Shown in pieces: positions 1 through 12,405 of a DNA stretch of 64,000 bases; position 1 is the stretch's first letter, and every line of letters begins with the position of its first letter. A model generated the notes under the pieces. That model made no database searches, was not told the origin of the DNA, and saw only the letters and a list, made by a program, of their open reading frames with translations. The stretch spans positions 49,379,360-49,443,359 of the forward strand of contig NC_052354.1 in NCBI RefSeq assembly GCF_009727055.1, given 5' to 3'. The translations under genes and the position numbers were made by a program. The DNA is from Benincasa hispida (taxonomy: Eukaryota > Streptophyta > Magnoliopsida > Cucurbitales > Cucurbitaceae).

Positions 1-999
1 CCTGAGTAAGTTGTGAACTTCTGCCTATGAGGGCAGTTCTTTGATTTGTATGGGTGAGAGTTGCCAGATTCACCGACGTAATAAGCTTACCATTTTGGGG
101 ATTTTTCTGAGCGGGGAGTTGGGAACACAACTACACAAGAAGGAATTTACTCATTCCCTATTGTTAGGGTAAGTAGATAAATTGCTCCTTTAAGAACTGA
201 TTCTGGCACTTGAACGATGTGACGCCACATCCTCTTCTAGCCCGAAAGGGGTTCGGTTATAGTTAGACTATAACTAATTGTTTATTAAAGGGATCAGTGG
301 TACTTAAAGAGTTAGATGTAACTACATGAGTAAAATGGTAATTTTGATCCAACTATACTTACGAGCATTTTGTTGAGGGGTATATGTATGTATGTATGTG
401 TATGTGTGTGTGTATTATTTTATTAAAATTCATTAATTTTAATTTTAATGAAAAAGGGGAGAGAGTTATTGGATAACTCCTTTTACCCCTCAACTCCCTT
501 ATATATGTGAACTTCACAGAGAGAGGATAACCACTTCATCTTCTTCATCTCCTTCTTGAATCTCACTGTGAAAATTCTCTCAGAAATAAACTTTCCTCCC
601 TTTCTCAAAATAATCAATAAAAGCTCACATCTCTCTATTGATTATCAACTTTGAAAATAGCAAGAAAGTTCTCATGGTGGTGTTCTTTGTTGGGACATTT
701 GTTGGGTTGCTGTCTTTCCAAAATTCGAATTCGGGAGAAGGAATTGGTTTGTGATAGGTCTTGCTGTGGAGAGGAAAAAAATTGGTTTGTGATAGGTCTT
801 GCTGTGGAAAGGAAAAACAAAGGAGAAAGGTTCTGCAAGCGTAGGTCATTCAAATTCCCTATTTCCTAAAAAAAACATAATAGGTTGCATGCTTAATTAT
901 TGCTATGTTTTCGTCTTCTATGTTCATTATTCTATAAAATGAAAATAGGGACACGATCGCATTAATTTGCTTCCGCATGGGGTATTCAAAATTCCATCA
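1..999 (+). repeat. Copia-A 5' LTR (partial, cut by window edge)
   Basis: The inner and 3' part of a copia LTR; its 5' end lies outside the window. It shares the conserved block seen in the other copia LTRs here (a stretch ending in a 'scored by ...cagtggtacttaa' type core near 295-310). It ends in CA at 998-999, directly followed by a tRNA-Met primer-binding site, which makes it a 5' LTR. A TATA-like TTATATATG lies near 498-507. It also holds a TATG/TG microsatellite (381-413) and a 38-bp tandem duplication near 743-815. No gene is supported here; small open frames are by-products. Confidence 0.8.
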
Positions 1000-1014
1000 A
1001 TTGATATCAAAGCC
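1000..1014 (+). other. Copia-A primer-binding site (initiator tRNA-Met)
   Basis: ATTGATATCAAAGCC begins right after the CA end of the LTR. It matches the canonical plant copia site TGGTATCAGAGC with a few substitutions, so it would pair with the 3' end of initiator tRNA-Met to prime minus-strand DNA synthesis. The same site, less decayed, follows the Copia-B 5' LTR at 26964. Confidence 0.75.
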
Positions 1015-1727
1015 AAATTATGTCTCTAATTTTCATTTACGAATTGTAATTCATGGTAGTTGTATGTTCTGCATTTTGAATGTTGAATGCTCTGGTTTTT
1101 ACACGTTGGAGGGTTTCGAAATTGGCATAGAAATTTGCTGCTTTATTGAGTCAATTTGTAAGGGCTCGTTGTATTTGGGTATCATTCGTGTTGAGGTTTT
1201 GGCTTCATTTTGGAGAAATTTGGAGCAAGCACGGAACAAACGGATGAACAGGTGAAGCAAAGGAAGCTTTCTACCTTCGAGCGTCGCGACGCTCACCCTA
1301 CGCTGTAAGGCAGAAGGCTCAACGTACCTCACTTCTACCGCAATGTTGTAACGCTGCCAGAGCATCGTGATGTTCGGCTGGAGCATTGCGACGCTCCGAA
1401 CGTGGCAGCATGCATCTAAGGCAGTTCCAAATCGTGGCTTTAAGTCCCCTTGCAAGTAGTTTGAAGCAGTTTTGTTATTTATTAATTTTAAATTTTTAAT
1501 GATTAATTAATTGTTTTTTTCATTAATTAAATTAATATAAGTGTTATATTAATTTAATTATTACATAGGATGCCAATTTTAGTCCAATGTTGCTTTATAT
1601 TTATTATACATTTGATGTATGGTTCATTAATTATATAGCATATTGTATGCCATACAGTATAATAATCTCACCATAGGATAAACATCTTTTCATGCATCAT
1701 TTCTTTATAAATGTTATATTATATAGT

Positions 1728-3639
1728 TGTTGCTGAGATGTGTGCCCTAAAGCCTCGTAGTTATATGTTAGTTGAATCAATGGTCGATTAGTTTTATGAA
1801 ACTTATTCAATAATCCATTAAACTAAAGTCCAGAGTTATCTTATGTAACTTAAACATGTATGTATAGATATGCAGTTGAATCATGTTTAAATGATAACCT
1901 AAACGGTCTGTAGTAGGTGGATAAGGCTGGATACCTTATCCTGGTGACACTACGAATATGGCCTACTTTGTAGTTGGTACAATTGTTGTAAAATGCTACA
2001 AATGATCTAATTTTGATCATTCATGTGAAGACATGTAAGCATAAGTGTTATATACAAAGAGTTTGTATAAGACCGTACCACGAAGTGAATAGTCTCTCTA
2101 TATAACACCGTTGAAGATGAGACTTAAATTTCACCAGGATGACCATAGGTATCTGGACCTAAATCCTGAATGAATTGTGAACTCTTGCCTATGAAGGTGA
2201 TCCTTTAATTTGTATGGAAGAGAGTGGCTAGTTTCACTGACTCAATATGCCTATCATTTTGGGGATTCGTCTAATTGGAGAGCTGGAAACACAGCTACAC
2301 AAGAAGGAATTCACTCCTTCTCTATTGTTAGAGTAAGTAGAGAAGTTGCTCCCTTAAGGACTGATTCCAAGGCTTGAACAATGTGGTGTCACACCCTCTC
2401 TTGGCCTGAGAGAAGTTTGGTTATAATTAGACTATAACTTATTGTTCATTAAAGATATCAGTGGTACTTAAGGAGTTAGATGTAACCTACAAGGGCAAAA
2501 TGGTAATTTTGACATAGCTATACTTACGATCAGTTTGTGAATGGTCGATGCATTGTTGATTGGTTATATCCAATGGATATAGAAATATATATGTAGTATG
2601 GAGAGTGCAGTTGTCGATCTTTAGTGGAGTGACCGATAATTAATGGAAGTTGATTAATTTAATCAAAGAGTTTGTTTAATTAATGGAGTACCATTAGAGC
2701 TTCAAACTATAGGTTCATAAGGTCCCTTTGGTAGCTCATTTGGGAAAAGTGGTAATTGAATTAATTTGGATTAATTTGAATTTTTCAAACTAATAAAGGG
2801 AATTGATTATATAATATATAATTATGAGATATAATATAATGTATATGATATATTATAATATTAAGTTTTATTTGAGAGAAAATAATTATTTGAATATGAT
2901 TCACATGTTAATATGAATTTGATCCATATTAATATTGTTGATTAAATGAGAGAATGTGTTTTGTTTATATATATATATATATATTATATAACTAAATTAG
3001 TTAATTTATGCATATATACTAAATAAAGAAAAATTAATAATTTTTTCTCTTCATATTCTTCATTAATTGGCATATGGAAGATGGATGAGTTTGTTCATTT
3101 ATTTATATTTATTAATTAAAGAAAAATTAGTTTTTTGTTTAATTAAATATTTTTTAATTAGAGAATTGGTTTTAAATAAACTAGTTGGCATATGAAAGAT
3201 GAAAGAAGATGAGTGGATTTGTTCTTTCATCTTCCTCTTGCCCACTTATAAATACACCTAAAGTATGTAGATTTTGGATGTGTGTGATATTGTCTTGTTC
3301 TCTCAAATCATTTCTCCAAGTTAATCTTGAAGCCCACAACTCTCATCGATTCTCTACACCCCGAGAATAACGAGGTTTCCACGTGGTGGTGTTCAATTGA
3401 TTGCAGTATTTTTACGATCAAAGTGTTCGTTGTCTTCGAGTTCTAGATAGGAATCGAGAAGAGATTAGTTTTCAAGAGTATGTGACTTTTGAATCTATTT
3501 TTCCTATTTAATTTCTACACAAATATATGTTTAGTAGATCTTGTATATCTTAATTCCGTTTTTAATATTTTCTGTATGTTATATAAAATTAGAATTAGGA
3601 CGCGATCACTTCCGCAACGGGTATTCACATATTCTTTCA
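1728..3639 (+). mobile_element. Solo copia LTR inside the Copia-A leader
   Basis: Starts TGTTGC and ends CA, about 1.9 kb, with no primer site after it, so it is a solo LTR. The leader sequence on both sides is collinear with the uninterrupted Copia-B leader around 27660-27720, which supports insertion. No clean target-site duplication is visible. It contains the conserved LTR hairpin (1919-1941), a (TA)n run (2966-2985) and a TATA box (3247-3255). Confidence 0.75.
3247..3255 (+). promoter_or_regulatory. LTR TATA box
   Basis: TATAAATAC in the last quarter of the solo LTR 1728-3639, the usual place for the U3/R promoter of a copia LTR. Confidence 0.5.
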
Positions 3640-5510
3640 ATTGCATGATTTAATAAAGTATGACCATACATCATATTAAATATAATTGTTATATTACATG
3701 ATAGCATGCATTTATAAATGTCCATGCATCTTTGTATATTATAGGTGTTATAATATACAATACGGATGTATGGATGAATGTTATTTAATTTTCATTATTT
3801 TATTATATAATTGTTATGTATGTAGTAATGAAAATGAAAATGCATTAAACATGACACAACTTTAGTAAAATTATAATTGTTATAATTTTTTTAAAGTATT
3901 TCATTAGATGCATGTATAGATTTTGATTGTTTCATTGATATTCATAAGTGTTATAATGTAATGAAATTAAAATTAAAATCTATAATAAAGAGTTGCATGG
4001 AAACATATGTTAAATTAATTTTAAAATGGTTTAAAATTAATTCACCATAGACCTATGTTAATAATGTTTCTAATATGATTAGAAATAGGTTTAATCTTTT
4101 AATTTCTTTTTAATAGGATAAAATTGAATTTAAATAAAAGATTAAATTTATAACATATTTATCTTATAAAGGACCTTTGTCTAATGAAGGTTCTATCTAG
4201 ACTGAGGTATTTAAGCTGGCGGAAACGAAATACCCCTACCTGAGAACCGACTTAGAAAGTGAATTAGATAAATATGTTATAAGCATGCAATGAATGATTA
4301 TTAAAGTCTTTAATAATAAAAAAAAAAATCATTATTGCTAAACTATCCAATATAAACATTATTAGGCCAAGTTAAAAATCACTTAGTACAAATTATTAGC
4401 CGATTTTTCCAGTCCGGTTCAAGATGCTTGGGTTCGGTTTGGAGCAGTTCGAGCAGTTCAAAGACGATTTTTAAGCTGTTTGTAATAGTTAGGCTTCTGT
4501 TTGTTTGTTTATGCCAAAACTAAAACCATATCAATCTGTGTTTAATAATTTATGCATTTGATGTATGTTATAATTAAATAAATCTTGTATGTGCATGCAG
4601 TATGCCATTTAGAATTAAAATCCTACCATAGGAAGCATGTTACATGTATTGAAAGTATGTTATAATCTGTTATAATATGTAGTATGCATGTTAGGGTTTC
4701 TTGTATTTAATATAAGTGTTATATTGAATATTGAATGCCTTTATGTATGTTATAGATGTTTAGCATATCTAAAGTTTTATAAGTTGTCATAAAATTGGGT
4801 TAGATGTTTAAAATCCATAAAAGCAGTTGCATGCTCACGTAGGTTGACCACCTGTTTTAATAGTTAAAACTTATAAAACTCAGGTTACAAACTCAACCGG
4901 TATATAAGGCTGAGGGTACTTAAGTTGACGGTTTACGGAACACCTTCTACCTAGGGATTATGGCCGAATTATTGAGCGTTGGTAATTGGTTTTATGAGCA
5001 CATGTGAGTGATATAAGGTAATAAAATGTTTTATCACCTAGACATCGTAGGTTAAAATCCAATTATAAGAGTTATACTTGGATAAACCACATAGACTTAG
5101 GATTGTTTTATTAGCTGAAAAGAACCTAAGTATAAATCTACCCAATAGAACACTTCAATGGAAGTTTAATAACTTCTATATGATAGAGTTATTAGAAAAC
5201 TTCAGTGGGAGATTAATAACATATACGATATGTTATTCTTAGCTCTTGCATCTCTAAGAGTTCACAATCCAGATTTAAGCAGTACTTCGTGTCACCCTGG
5301 GAGTGACCTCCATACGGAAAGTATTTTTTAGCTTAAATTTAGATTTCGGTGAATAAAAGGTAGTTGTTCAAACATAAATCAATTATTCGATATATAGATT
5401 TCAACTGTCACGTCTCCACATAATTTACACTGTGAGATTCATATGACACTTCGTGTCACCCTGGGAGTGACCTCCATTCGGAAAGTGTTTTATATGAGTC
5501 AATAACAAGG

Positions 5511-7342
5511 TAAACTCGCAGTTTGTAAAATGATAAACATTTTCTATAATTAATAAACTTATTATTGATTTTATATATTGTATGAAAGTCTAAATCCAAT
5601 AAACTAAGACCTATGACTATTACATGAGTACTTGAACTTTATGTGAAGATATAAGAGTCGATCGGTTTTGAGTAAATAGTCAAAATGATCTATAGTACAT
5701 GAATAAGGTTGGGTACCTTGTTCTGGTAACACTATTAGATGCAGCCTACTTAGTAGTTGTTACAAAGAGTTGTAAAATGCTACATATAATGTGATCCTAA
5801 TTCGTACATGTTATGACATGAGGAGTGGGGGTGTCCTATGCAATGAGTTTGCATAAAATTGAACCAAGAAATAAGTCACTCTTACTTTATACATTGTTTA
5901 CTGCATAAGACTAACTATTTCACCTAGATGGCCTAGATAGCTCGATCTTAATCCTGAGCTAACTATGAACTCTAGTTTATTCGGGATTATTCTTAGATTT
6001 GCATAGGTGAGGGTTGGCTCAACAACGCCGACTCAATAAGACTCTCATTTCAGGGGTAAGACCTAATAGATAGTTGGGGACATAAGGTACAAGACGGAGT
6101 TCACGCCTACCTAATTTAGGGATTGGAGAAAGGTTGTTCTCTCAAGTACTGAATCCAAGTCTTGAATAAGGGGCTCACCCTCTCACTGGGCTGAGAGAGT
6201 TTTGTTTAGTGATTGGATCACAAACCAGTTGTTTATTAGAGGATTAGTAGGAACTTGAGGAATAAGATGAATCTCGAGGGTAAAATAGATATTTGACCCA
6301 GCCGTAATTACGAACAACCTATGAAGGGTTGACTTTCTAATTATGGTTAAATCATGTGGACATAATATATCTACAGTGACGGGAGTGCAACTATGGGCTT
6401 TAGTGGAGTGATCCATTAGTTAAAAAATGGGGATTAATTTGTTCTAATGAGTTTAGCTAATTAATCTTGGATCATTGAAGCCCATGATCTGTAGGTCCGC
6501 GAGGTCCCCTTACTAGCTCGTAATCGACTAGCTCTAGAATAGTATGATAAGTTAATTTGAAACGTTCAAATTAGAATTAGGAGAATTAGTGATTATATGA
6601 GATATAGTTACATGTTTAATTTGAGAATTAAATGGAATAGGAGAATTTATATTTAAATATGATTTAAATATATATAGATGAATATGTGTAAAAATTAATT
6701 TAATATTTGATATTAAATTAATTAAGTTTTATTTAAAAATTAATTTATGAAATTAATTTTATAAAATTAAAATTTTCAGTTTTAAAAATCAAGTTTTGAT
6801 TTTGTGATAAAATTAGAAAATTGAAAAAACAATACACAAATGGAAAAACAACTTTTTCCATTATCCATTTTCTTCATGCTCACACACTTTCCATTTGCTC
6901 TTCTTCATTTACTCCAAGCATGAGCTACAACTCATGCAACTCTCTTATTTGCATGATGGTCTGCAATATATTAAAGAGTTTGGAGTGAATTTGGGGCATG
7001 CATTCAAGAGAGAATTTTAGAGAAAATTCGTGCTGAAGAAAGTATTCTTCAACAAGATGGCTGCTGTGAGCAATTCTCCATCATCCCTTGATTCAAGCTT
7101 GTTTTGAGCCCCACAACTCAACCTAGAGTACCAAGAGAATAGTGGAGAAGATCTTGAGGTGGTCTGCAACAAGATTCGGAGAAGATTGCAGCTGAAGATC
7201 GAGCTTTGAAGAGATTCTACAAAGGTATGTCATGAAACTCACTTGTTTTCTGTAAGAGCATGCTTTATATTTTACCAAAATTAATGAATTAGAGTGCTTA
7301 AATGATCCTTGTTGCTTCCTTCGTTGTTGATACATTCCTTCA
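5511..7342 (+). mobile_element. Copia LTR, 5' end clipped, replacing gag to integrase of Copia-A
   Basis: Begins inside the LTR start block (AAACTCGCAGTTTG at 5513), lacking roughly the first 20 bases seen in the reverse LTR ending at 40861. It carries the hairpin at 5701-5723 and ends TTCCTTCA at 7342. To its left is Copia-A leader; to its right is the hinge before the reverse transcriptase. The gag, protease and integrase expected between them are absent, so insertion came with a deletion or followed one. A small open frame at 6183-6416 (minus) is not a gene. Confidence 0.7.
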
Positions 7343-9145
7343 CAAAAGCTATTGAAGAAACCCTACCTCAACCGTTGAGGGAACCTCGACATAGTGGGAG
7401 GGCTGCAACCCACTTTTTTGTTATATGGGTTTAACAGAAACCCTAACCGTTATATTTGATGGTGATGTTGAGGATCCATTGTTCTATAAGCAGGAAATGG
7501 AGGAGGTGGACAAAGATGAATGGATTAAAGCTATGGATCTTGAAATGGAGTCGATGTACTTCAATTTAGTCTGGAATCTTGTAGATCAATTTGTTGAGGT
7601 TAAATCTATAGGTTGCAAATGGTTCTATAAGAGAAAAGCGGGTGCTGATGGTAAAGTTCAGACCTTTAAGGCTAGACTGGTGGCAAAGGATTATGCCAAG
7701 TTGAGGGAGTTAACTATGAGGAAACTTTCTCACTTATTTCCATGTTGAAGTCTATCCAGATACTTCTATCCATTTTTCACATATTATGACTATGAGATTT
7801 GGCACATAGACATCAAGACTACCTTTCTGAATGGCAATCTTGAGGAGACTATCTTCATGCAACAACCAAATGGATTCATCTCCTAAGATCAAGAGCAAAA
7901 GGTTTGCAAGCTTAACAGGTCCATTTATAGACTGAAACAAGCTTCTCGATCTTGGAACATAAGGTTTGATAATGTGATCAAATCTTATGGCTTTGATAAA
8001 AATGTTGATGAGCCTTGTATCTACAAGAAAATCATCAACAGTTCAGTAGCTTTCCTAGTATTTTATGTAGACGATATCCTACTCATTGGAAATGATGTAG
8101 GTCTACTGACTGATGTAAAGCAGTGGTTAGTGACGCAATTCCAAATGAAAGATTTGGGAGAGGCACGGTTTGTTCATGGGATCCAGATCTTCAGAGATCG
8201 TAAGAACAAACCGATGGCCTTGTCTCAAATATCATACATTGATAAGATGCTTGTCAAGTTTTCGATGCAAAATTCAAGAGAGGTTTATTACCTTTCAAGC
8301 ATGAAATTATCTTATCCAAGAAGCAATGTCCTAAGACACCTCAAGAAGTTGAGAAGATGTGATGAATCCCCTATGCATCAGTTGTTGGCAGCCTGATGTA
8401 TGCAATGTTATGTACTCTTGACATTTGCTATGCAGTGGAGATAGCAAGTAGATATCAATCTAATCTAGTATTTGATCACTCGACAGCAATTAAAACCATC
8501 ATCAAGAATCTTAGGAGAACGAGGGACTACATGCTTGTGTATGGGTCTAAGGATTTGGTCCTTACATGATATACTAACTCTGATTTTCAAAATGATAGGG
8601 ATTCTAGGAAATCCACTTCAAGATCAATGTTTACTCTTAATGGAGGGGTTATAGTCTGGAGGAGCATTAAACAAAGTTGCACAATTGACTCTACCATGAA
8701 GGCATAATATATAATGGCTTGTGAAGCTTCCAAGGAGGTTGTATGGCTTGGGAAATTTTTTACTAATCTGGAAGTTGTTCCAGACATGTCAAAGCCCATC
8801 ACCTTGGCTAATTCCAGATAGCCTAGGAGCCACAAACATGGAAAGAATATAGAGCAAAAGTATCACATCATCCAAGAAATTATGCGTCAAGGATATGTGA
8901 TCATCACAAAGATCACTTCGGAGTAAAATATTGTTGATTTGTTAATAAAGACCCTTGCGACTAAGGTGTTTGAGGGTCACCTAGAGTGTCTGGGTCTACA
9001 GTACAGGTCTCATCTAGACTACGGCAAATGGGAGGTTTTTATTTGGTGCGAAATGTATGCCCTAGTTTTTTGTTTTTGTGTACTGTACCTTGTAATTTTT
9101 ACTTTGTATTTGTACACCCCGCTAGGTTTAAGACAAGTGGAATAT
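7343..9145 (+). pseudogene. Copia-A pol remnant: reverse transcriptase and RNase H
   Basis: Remains of the Ty1/copia polyprotein, which would copy the element RNA into DNA in virus-like particles. The first open stretch (7425-7748) covers the start of the RVT_2 domain (VDKDEWIKAM, then CKWFYKRK and KARLVAKDY). Frame is lost near 7700-7970. A second open stretch (7974-8396) carries the catalytic YVDD at 8064-8075 and the VTQFQMKDLG segment. RNase H follows in pieces from about 8400 to 9000. Its YTDSDF-type motif reads YTNSDF at 8570-8587, losing an Asp, with a stop just before it, and there are further stops downstream. The 5' part of the polyprotein is gone, replaced by the LTR at 5511-7342. 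Clearly dead. Confidence 0.85.
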
Positions 9146-9305
9146 TGTTGGGGTTGATGCCCTAAATCTCGTGGTCTTGTAGTTTATAATTGTATTTGTA
9201 CAAACTTATTATTTATCTAATATAATAAAATGTATTTTATTTGACATTTAGTTGCATTAACCCAAAAAACAGTAACTAAGATCTAAGGTTATCTAATGTA
9301 ACTTA
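9146..9305 (+). repeat. Copia-A 3' LTR, first 160 bases only
   Basis: TGTTGGGGTTGATGCCCTAA begins after the RNase H remnant, the correct place for a 3' LTR, with a decayed purine tract (CAAGTGGAA) before it. It continues only to 9305, where a reversed LTR fragment starts. Confidence 0.65.
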
Positions 9306-9713
9306 TGAAAGAACAATAAAGTTCGAATGTGGAAGCAGGATCGTCCCTATTTCGATTTTCACATAATGAAACTTACAGAACATAAAACTTATGCATAAAA
9401 AGTAATTCACAGCATGTTAATTGAGGAAAAATGAAAGAAATAAAATACCTTACCCTTGAAGCCACAAGGTCTTCACGTATTCCTTTGATCCGATCACAAA
9501 CACTTCGATCTCTAGAAACTCAAATGACCACCACCACAAGAGAACCTCTTGTACACTCCTTAAGGGATGAAAATAAGCATGAGTGGTGGGCTTTGATAAG
9601 ATTTTGGGAAGAGAGGGAGGATTTAGAGAGGATGAAGAAAAACTTTTCTTCTGTATGTTATTGGGAGAAAAAATCAAAGAAAATTTTTTCAGTTCATACT
9701 GCTACATTAGAAT
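9306..9713 (-). repeat. Reversed copia LTR fragment
   Basis: Starts TGAAAGAA and matches the start of the reverse solo LTR at 43935: shared GAATGTGGAAGC and a block with CACTTCGATCTC. It is therefore the 3' end of an LTR on the minus strand, about 400 bases of roughly 1950. It stops where another LTR starts at 9714. The open frames here are not genes. Confidence 0.7.
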
Positions 9714-11742
9714 TGTTGGGATTGGTGTCATAATGCTCCCAGTAGTCTCGTAGTTTGTAAACTTTTGTAAACATATTGTTATCGATAAAATAAATATCAT
9801 TTTATAAACATTTACTCAAATCCAATAAACTAAGATCCGTGGTTATTTCATGTAACTTAAGCATGTATGTGAGACATATAAGTGGATCATGCCTTAAGTA
9901 ATAACCTAATGGTCTATAGTAGATGGATAAAGGAGGGATACTTTCTCCTGTTGACACTACGGATACGACCCGTTTTGTAGATGTTACAAGTGTTGTAAAC
10001 TGCTACAAATGGCCTGATCTTGACCATTCATGTGGAGACATGCGAGCGGGGGTATCCTATACAAATAGTTTTTATAAGACTGGACAACGAGATAATTAGT
10101 CTCGTTATATAACGTCGTTGATAATTGATATTTACATTTCACTAAAATGACAATAGGTGACATGACCTTAATCCTGAGTGAGTTGGAAACTCCTACTAAT
10201 AAGGGTAGTCCTTTGATTTGTATGGGTGAGAGTGGCAGATTGTCAACTCAACAAGCCTACCATTTTGGAGATTTGTCTGATTGGGGACTTGGGAAGTCAG
10301 CTACACAAGATGGACTTCACTCCTTCCTAGAAGCAGGGATAAGTAGATAAATTGCCCACTTAAGGATTGATTCCGGGCCTTGAACAAAGTGACCACACCC
10401 TCTCTTGGGAAGAGAGGACCCAGTCATAGTAAGACTATGACTTATTGTTCATTAGAGGAATCAGTGGTACTTAAGGAGTTAGATGTAACTAAAGGGGCAA
10501 AACATTAAATTGGCCCAACTGTACTTATGAGCGATTTGTGAAGGGTCATCACATTATTTATTGATCATATGAACACAGAAATATATATGTAGTGCGAAGA
10601 CTGCAGCTGTCGGAGTGGAGTGACCAACAGTTAACGGATGGTGGATCTCATAATTAAAGAGTTTAATCAGTTATTCACGTACCGTTGGAGCTTCAAGCTA
10701 CAGGGCCATGAGGTCCCCTTGATAGCTCAATGGGTTCAAGTTGAGAATCAAATTTTGGGTTAATTTGAAGTGTTCAAATTAACAAAAGGAAATCCAATTA
10801 TATGTGATATAATTGATATGAAGTATTAGATACATTAATTGGAGGAATTAATATAAATATGATTTATATTAAATACCATAAAATAGAAAAAGAACTATGG
10901 TTTATATGTTTCATATCATGAAATATTAAAACTATATGTTATAAATATAATATGATAAATTGGTTATTATATTTATTTATAACATATTAATTATATGATA
11001 ATTAATTGTTCTTTTTCTCTAATAACTGAATTGAGTGGGAGGTTATTGAAAGTTTTATGGTAACTGTGAGATAAAAGGAAAATAGTTTTCCAAAATTGAC
11101 TGATGATTCATTCGAAATGATCTCACGAAAAAGGCTATCAAGTAAAAAGATTTTACTAAGCGATTGAATTGAGAGCATACATGATCGAGCTACGAGTTGA
11201 CTATACGATAGTTACTCGCTTGATCATTGCTACACGATCAAGTAGCAAAGCCTATACGATAGGCTTCATCTTTTAAACGATCGAGTACATCGTCTATACA
11301 ATAGACAGTATTCATCTCCCACTTACTCGATCGTCTACCTCCTGTTTTCTTCAATCCAAAATCATACAGAGCCCACAACTCCTAGATTCTCACACCGAGA
11401 ATACCAAGGTAACCATTGTGGTGGTGTTCTAAATCCGTTCGTGGATTGAGTTGGACTTGATAGGGTTCGAGGTTTATTCAGACGTTCATTGAGATCGTAT
11501 TTTGTTCATTGCGTTTGAGTTCGTGCTGTGAACCATTTGCTGAACGATTGAGGGATACTTAAAGAAGAGTTCTTTAAAGGTTCGCATACTCTATCTCTTG
11601 TATCTTCTTGTAGCATGCTATATTTCTAATTATGCATAATCTGTTTGTTTCCGTTTAGACTGTAATTATTGTGTTCATTTTGAATGGGATTAGAAACGAT
11701 CCACTTCCGCTGCTCATAGGATCTCTGTTCAGATTTCCTTCA
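9714..11742 (+). mobile_element. Solo copia LTR
   Basis: Starts TGTTGGGATTGG at 9714 and ends TTTCCTTCA at 11742, about 2.0 kb, with no primer site after it. Possible 5-bp target duplication AGAAT (9709-9713) and AGAAG (11743-11747), 4 of 5 matching. However, the flanks belong to different elements: a reversed LTR fragment on the left, a GypA LTR on the right. The junction is therefore rearranged. The hairpin at 9925-9948 has one mismatch. A 67-residue open frame at 10147-10350 is not a gene. Confidence 0.75.
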
Positions 11743-12405
11743 AGAAGCAAGTGAGAATAAAATAGAGACCTTCAGTAAAACTCCTACAACTCCCCACACA
11801 CATTTAATTAAGAGAGAATTAATAGGAGGGAAAATTTAGTCTTCGAGAAAAAGATACACACGTCTAATTGAGAGAGTATTCAGTCTTCGAGAAGAAGATA
11901 CACACGTTTAATTGAGAAAGAATTCAGTCTTCGAGTGTGATCAATTGCAGGAGTCAATGAGTCTTTTGATTGTAGAGAATTCTCTTTGGGCTCTCTAGAG
12001 TCTAAAATTTCTTACCCCATAAATGAATAGAACTCCTCTATTTATAGAGTTCTCAGGTAGGCTTCATGGGCTTAGGCTTGGTTGGTCCATGGACCTAGTG
12101 CTTGGGCCCAACTAATTAGATTTAGGCCTTATTTGACATTTTGATCAAAATAAGCCTATTTTTCTTTGGCTCAATTGGACTTTTAGCCCAAATAATAATA
12201 CCAAATTGGATCGAATTAATTTTATTTAATCCAAGGATCATGAAGGAAACATATAGCATCATTAGAGTTCTCCTATTTATGCCTTCAACTTCAATTTGGG
12301 ACACATGTCAACTTCTAATTAGTCTCAAATTCGATTATTTGGAATTTCATCATTAATTTAGTAAATGACATGGAAATTTGCGATTGGTCCAAAATTTCTC
12401 ATTCA
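11743..12405 (-). repeat. GypA 3' LTR (outer end truncated)
   Basis: Matches the right-hand LTR segments 46340-46462 and 57192-57548 in the same orientation; for example the GAGAATTCTCTTTGGGCTCT block occurs in both. The shared block ends at CTCATTCA (12405 here, 57548 on the right), so on the minus strand the LTR begins TGAATGAG. Just inside lies a purine-rich tract on the minus strand (AAAAGGTGG), a plausible polypurine tract. Two 44-bp tandem units start at 11838 and 11882. The outer end was lost where the copia LTR ends at 11742. Confidence 0.7.
12036..12049 (-). promoter_or_regulatory. GypA LTR TATA box (3' LTR copy)
   Basis: Reads CTCTATAAATAGAG on the minus strand. The same box is at 57195-57208 in the right-hand LTR, which would be the active promoter copy, firing leftward toward gag. 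The CTCCT just beside it (12033-12037) is the uninterrupted form of the target where a copia LTR entered the right-hand GypA LTR. Confidence 0.65.

Larger units (their letters stand above)
1015..5510 (+). other. Copia-A untranslated leader, interrupted by a solo LTR
   Basis: Non-coding leader between the primer site and the missing gag gene. It is collinear with the Copia-B leader (26979-29170). Shared blocks include the AT-rich segment near 1500-1560, the 'ggacctttgtctaa' block near 4171, and hairpin-like motifs at 5294-5316 and 5459-5481. Between 1250 and 1440 it carries a GC-richer insert with repeated palindromic motifs that Copia-B lacks. A solo LTR (1728-3639) splits it. I see no coding sequence; open frames at 977-1455 do not resemble a known family. 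Confidence 0.6.

Noticed and set aside
1099..1455. 118-residue minus-strand open frame in the Copia-A leader.
   Set aside because: No family resemblance; it is antisense to a leader that is non-coding in the related Copia-B.
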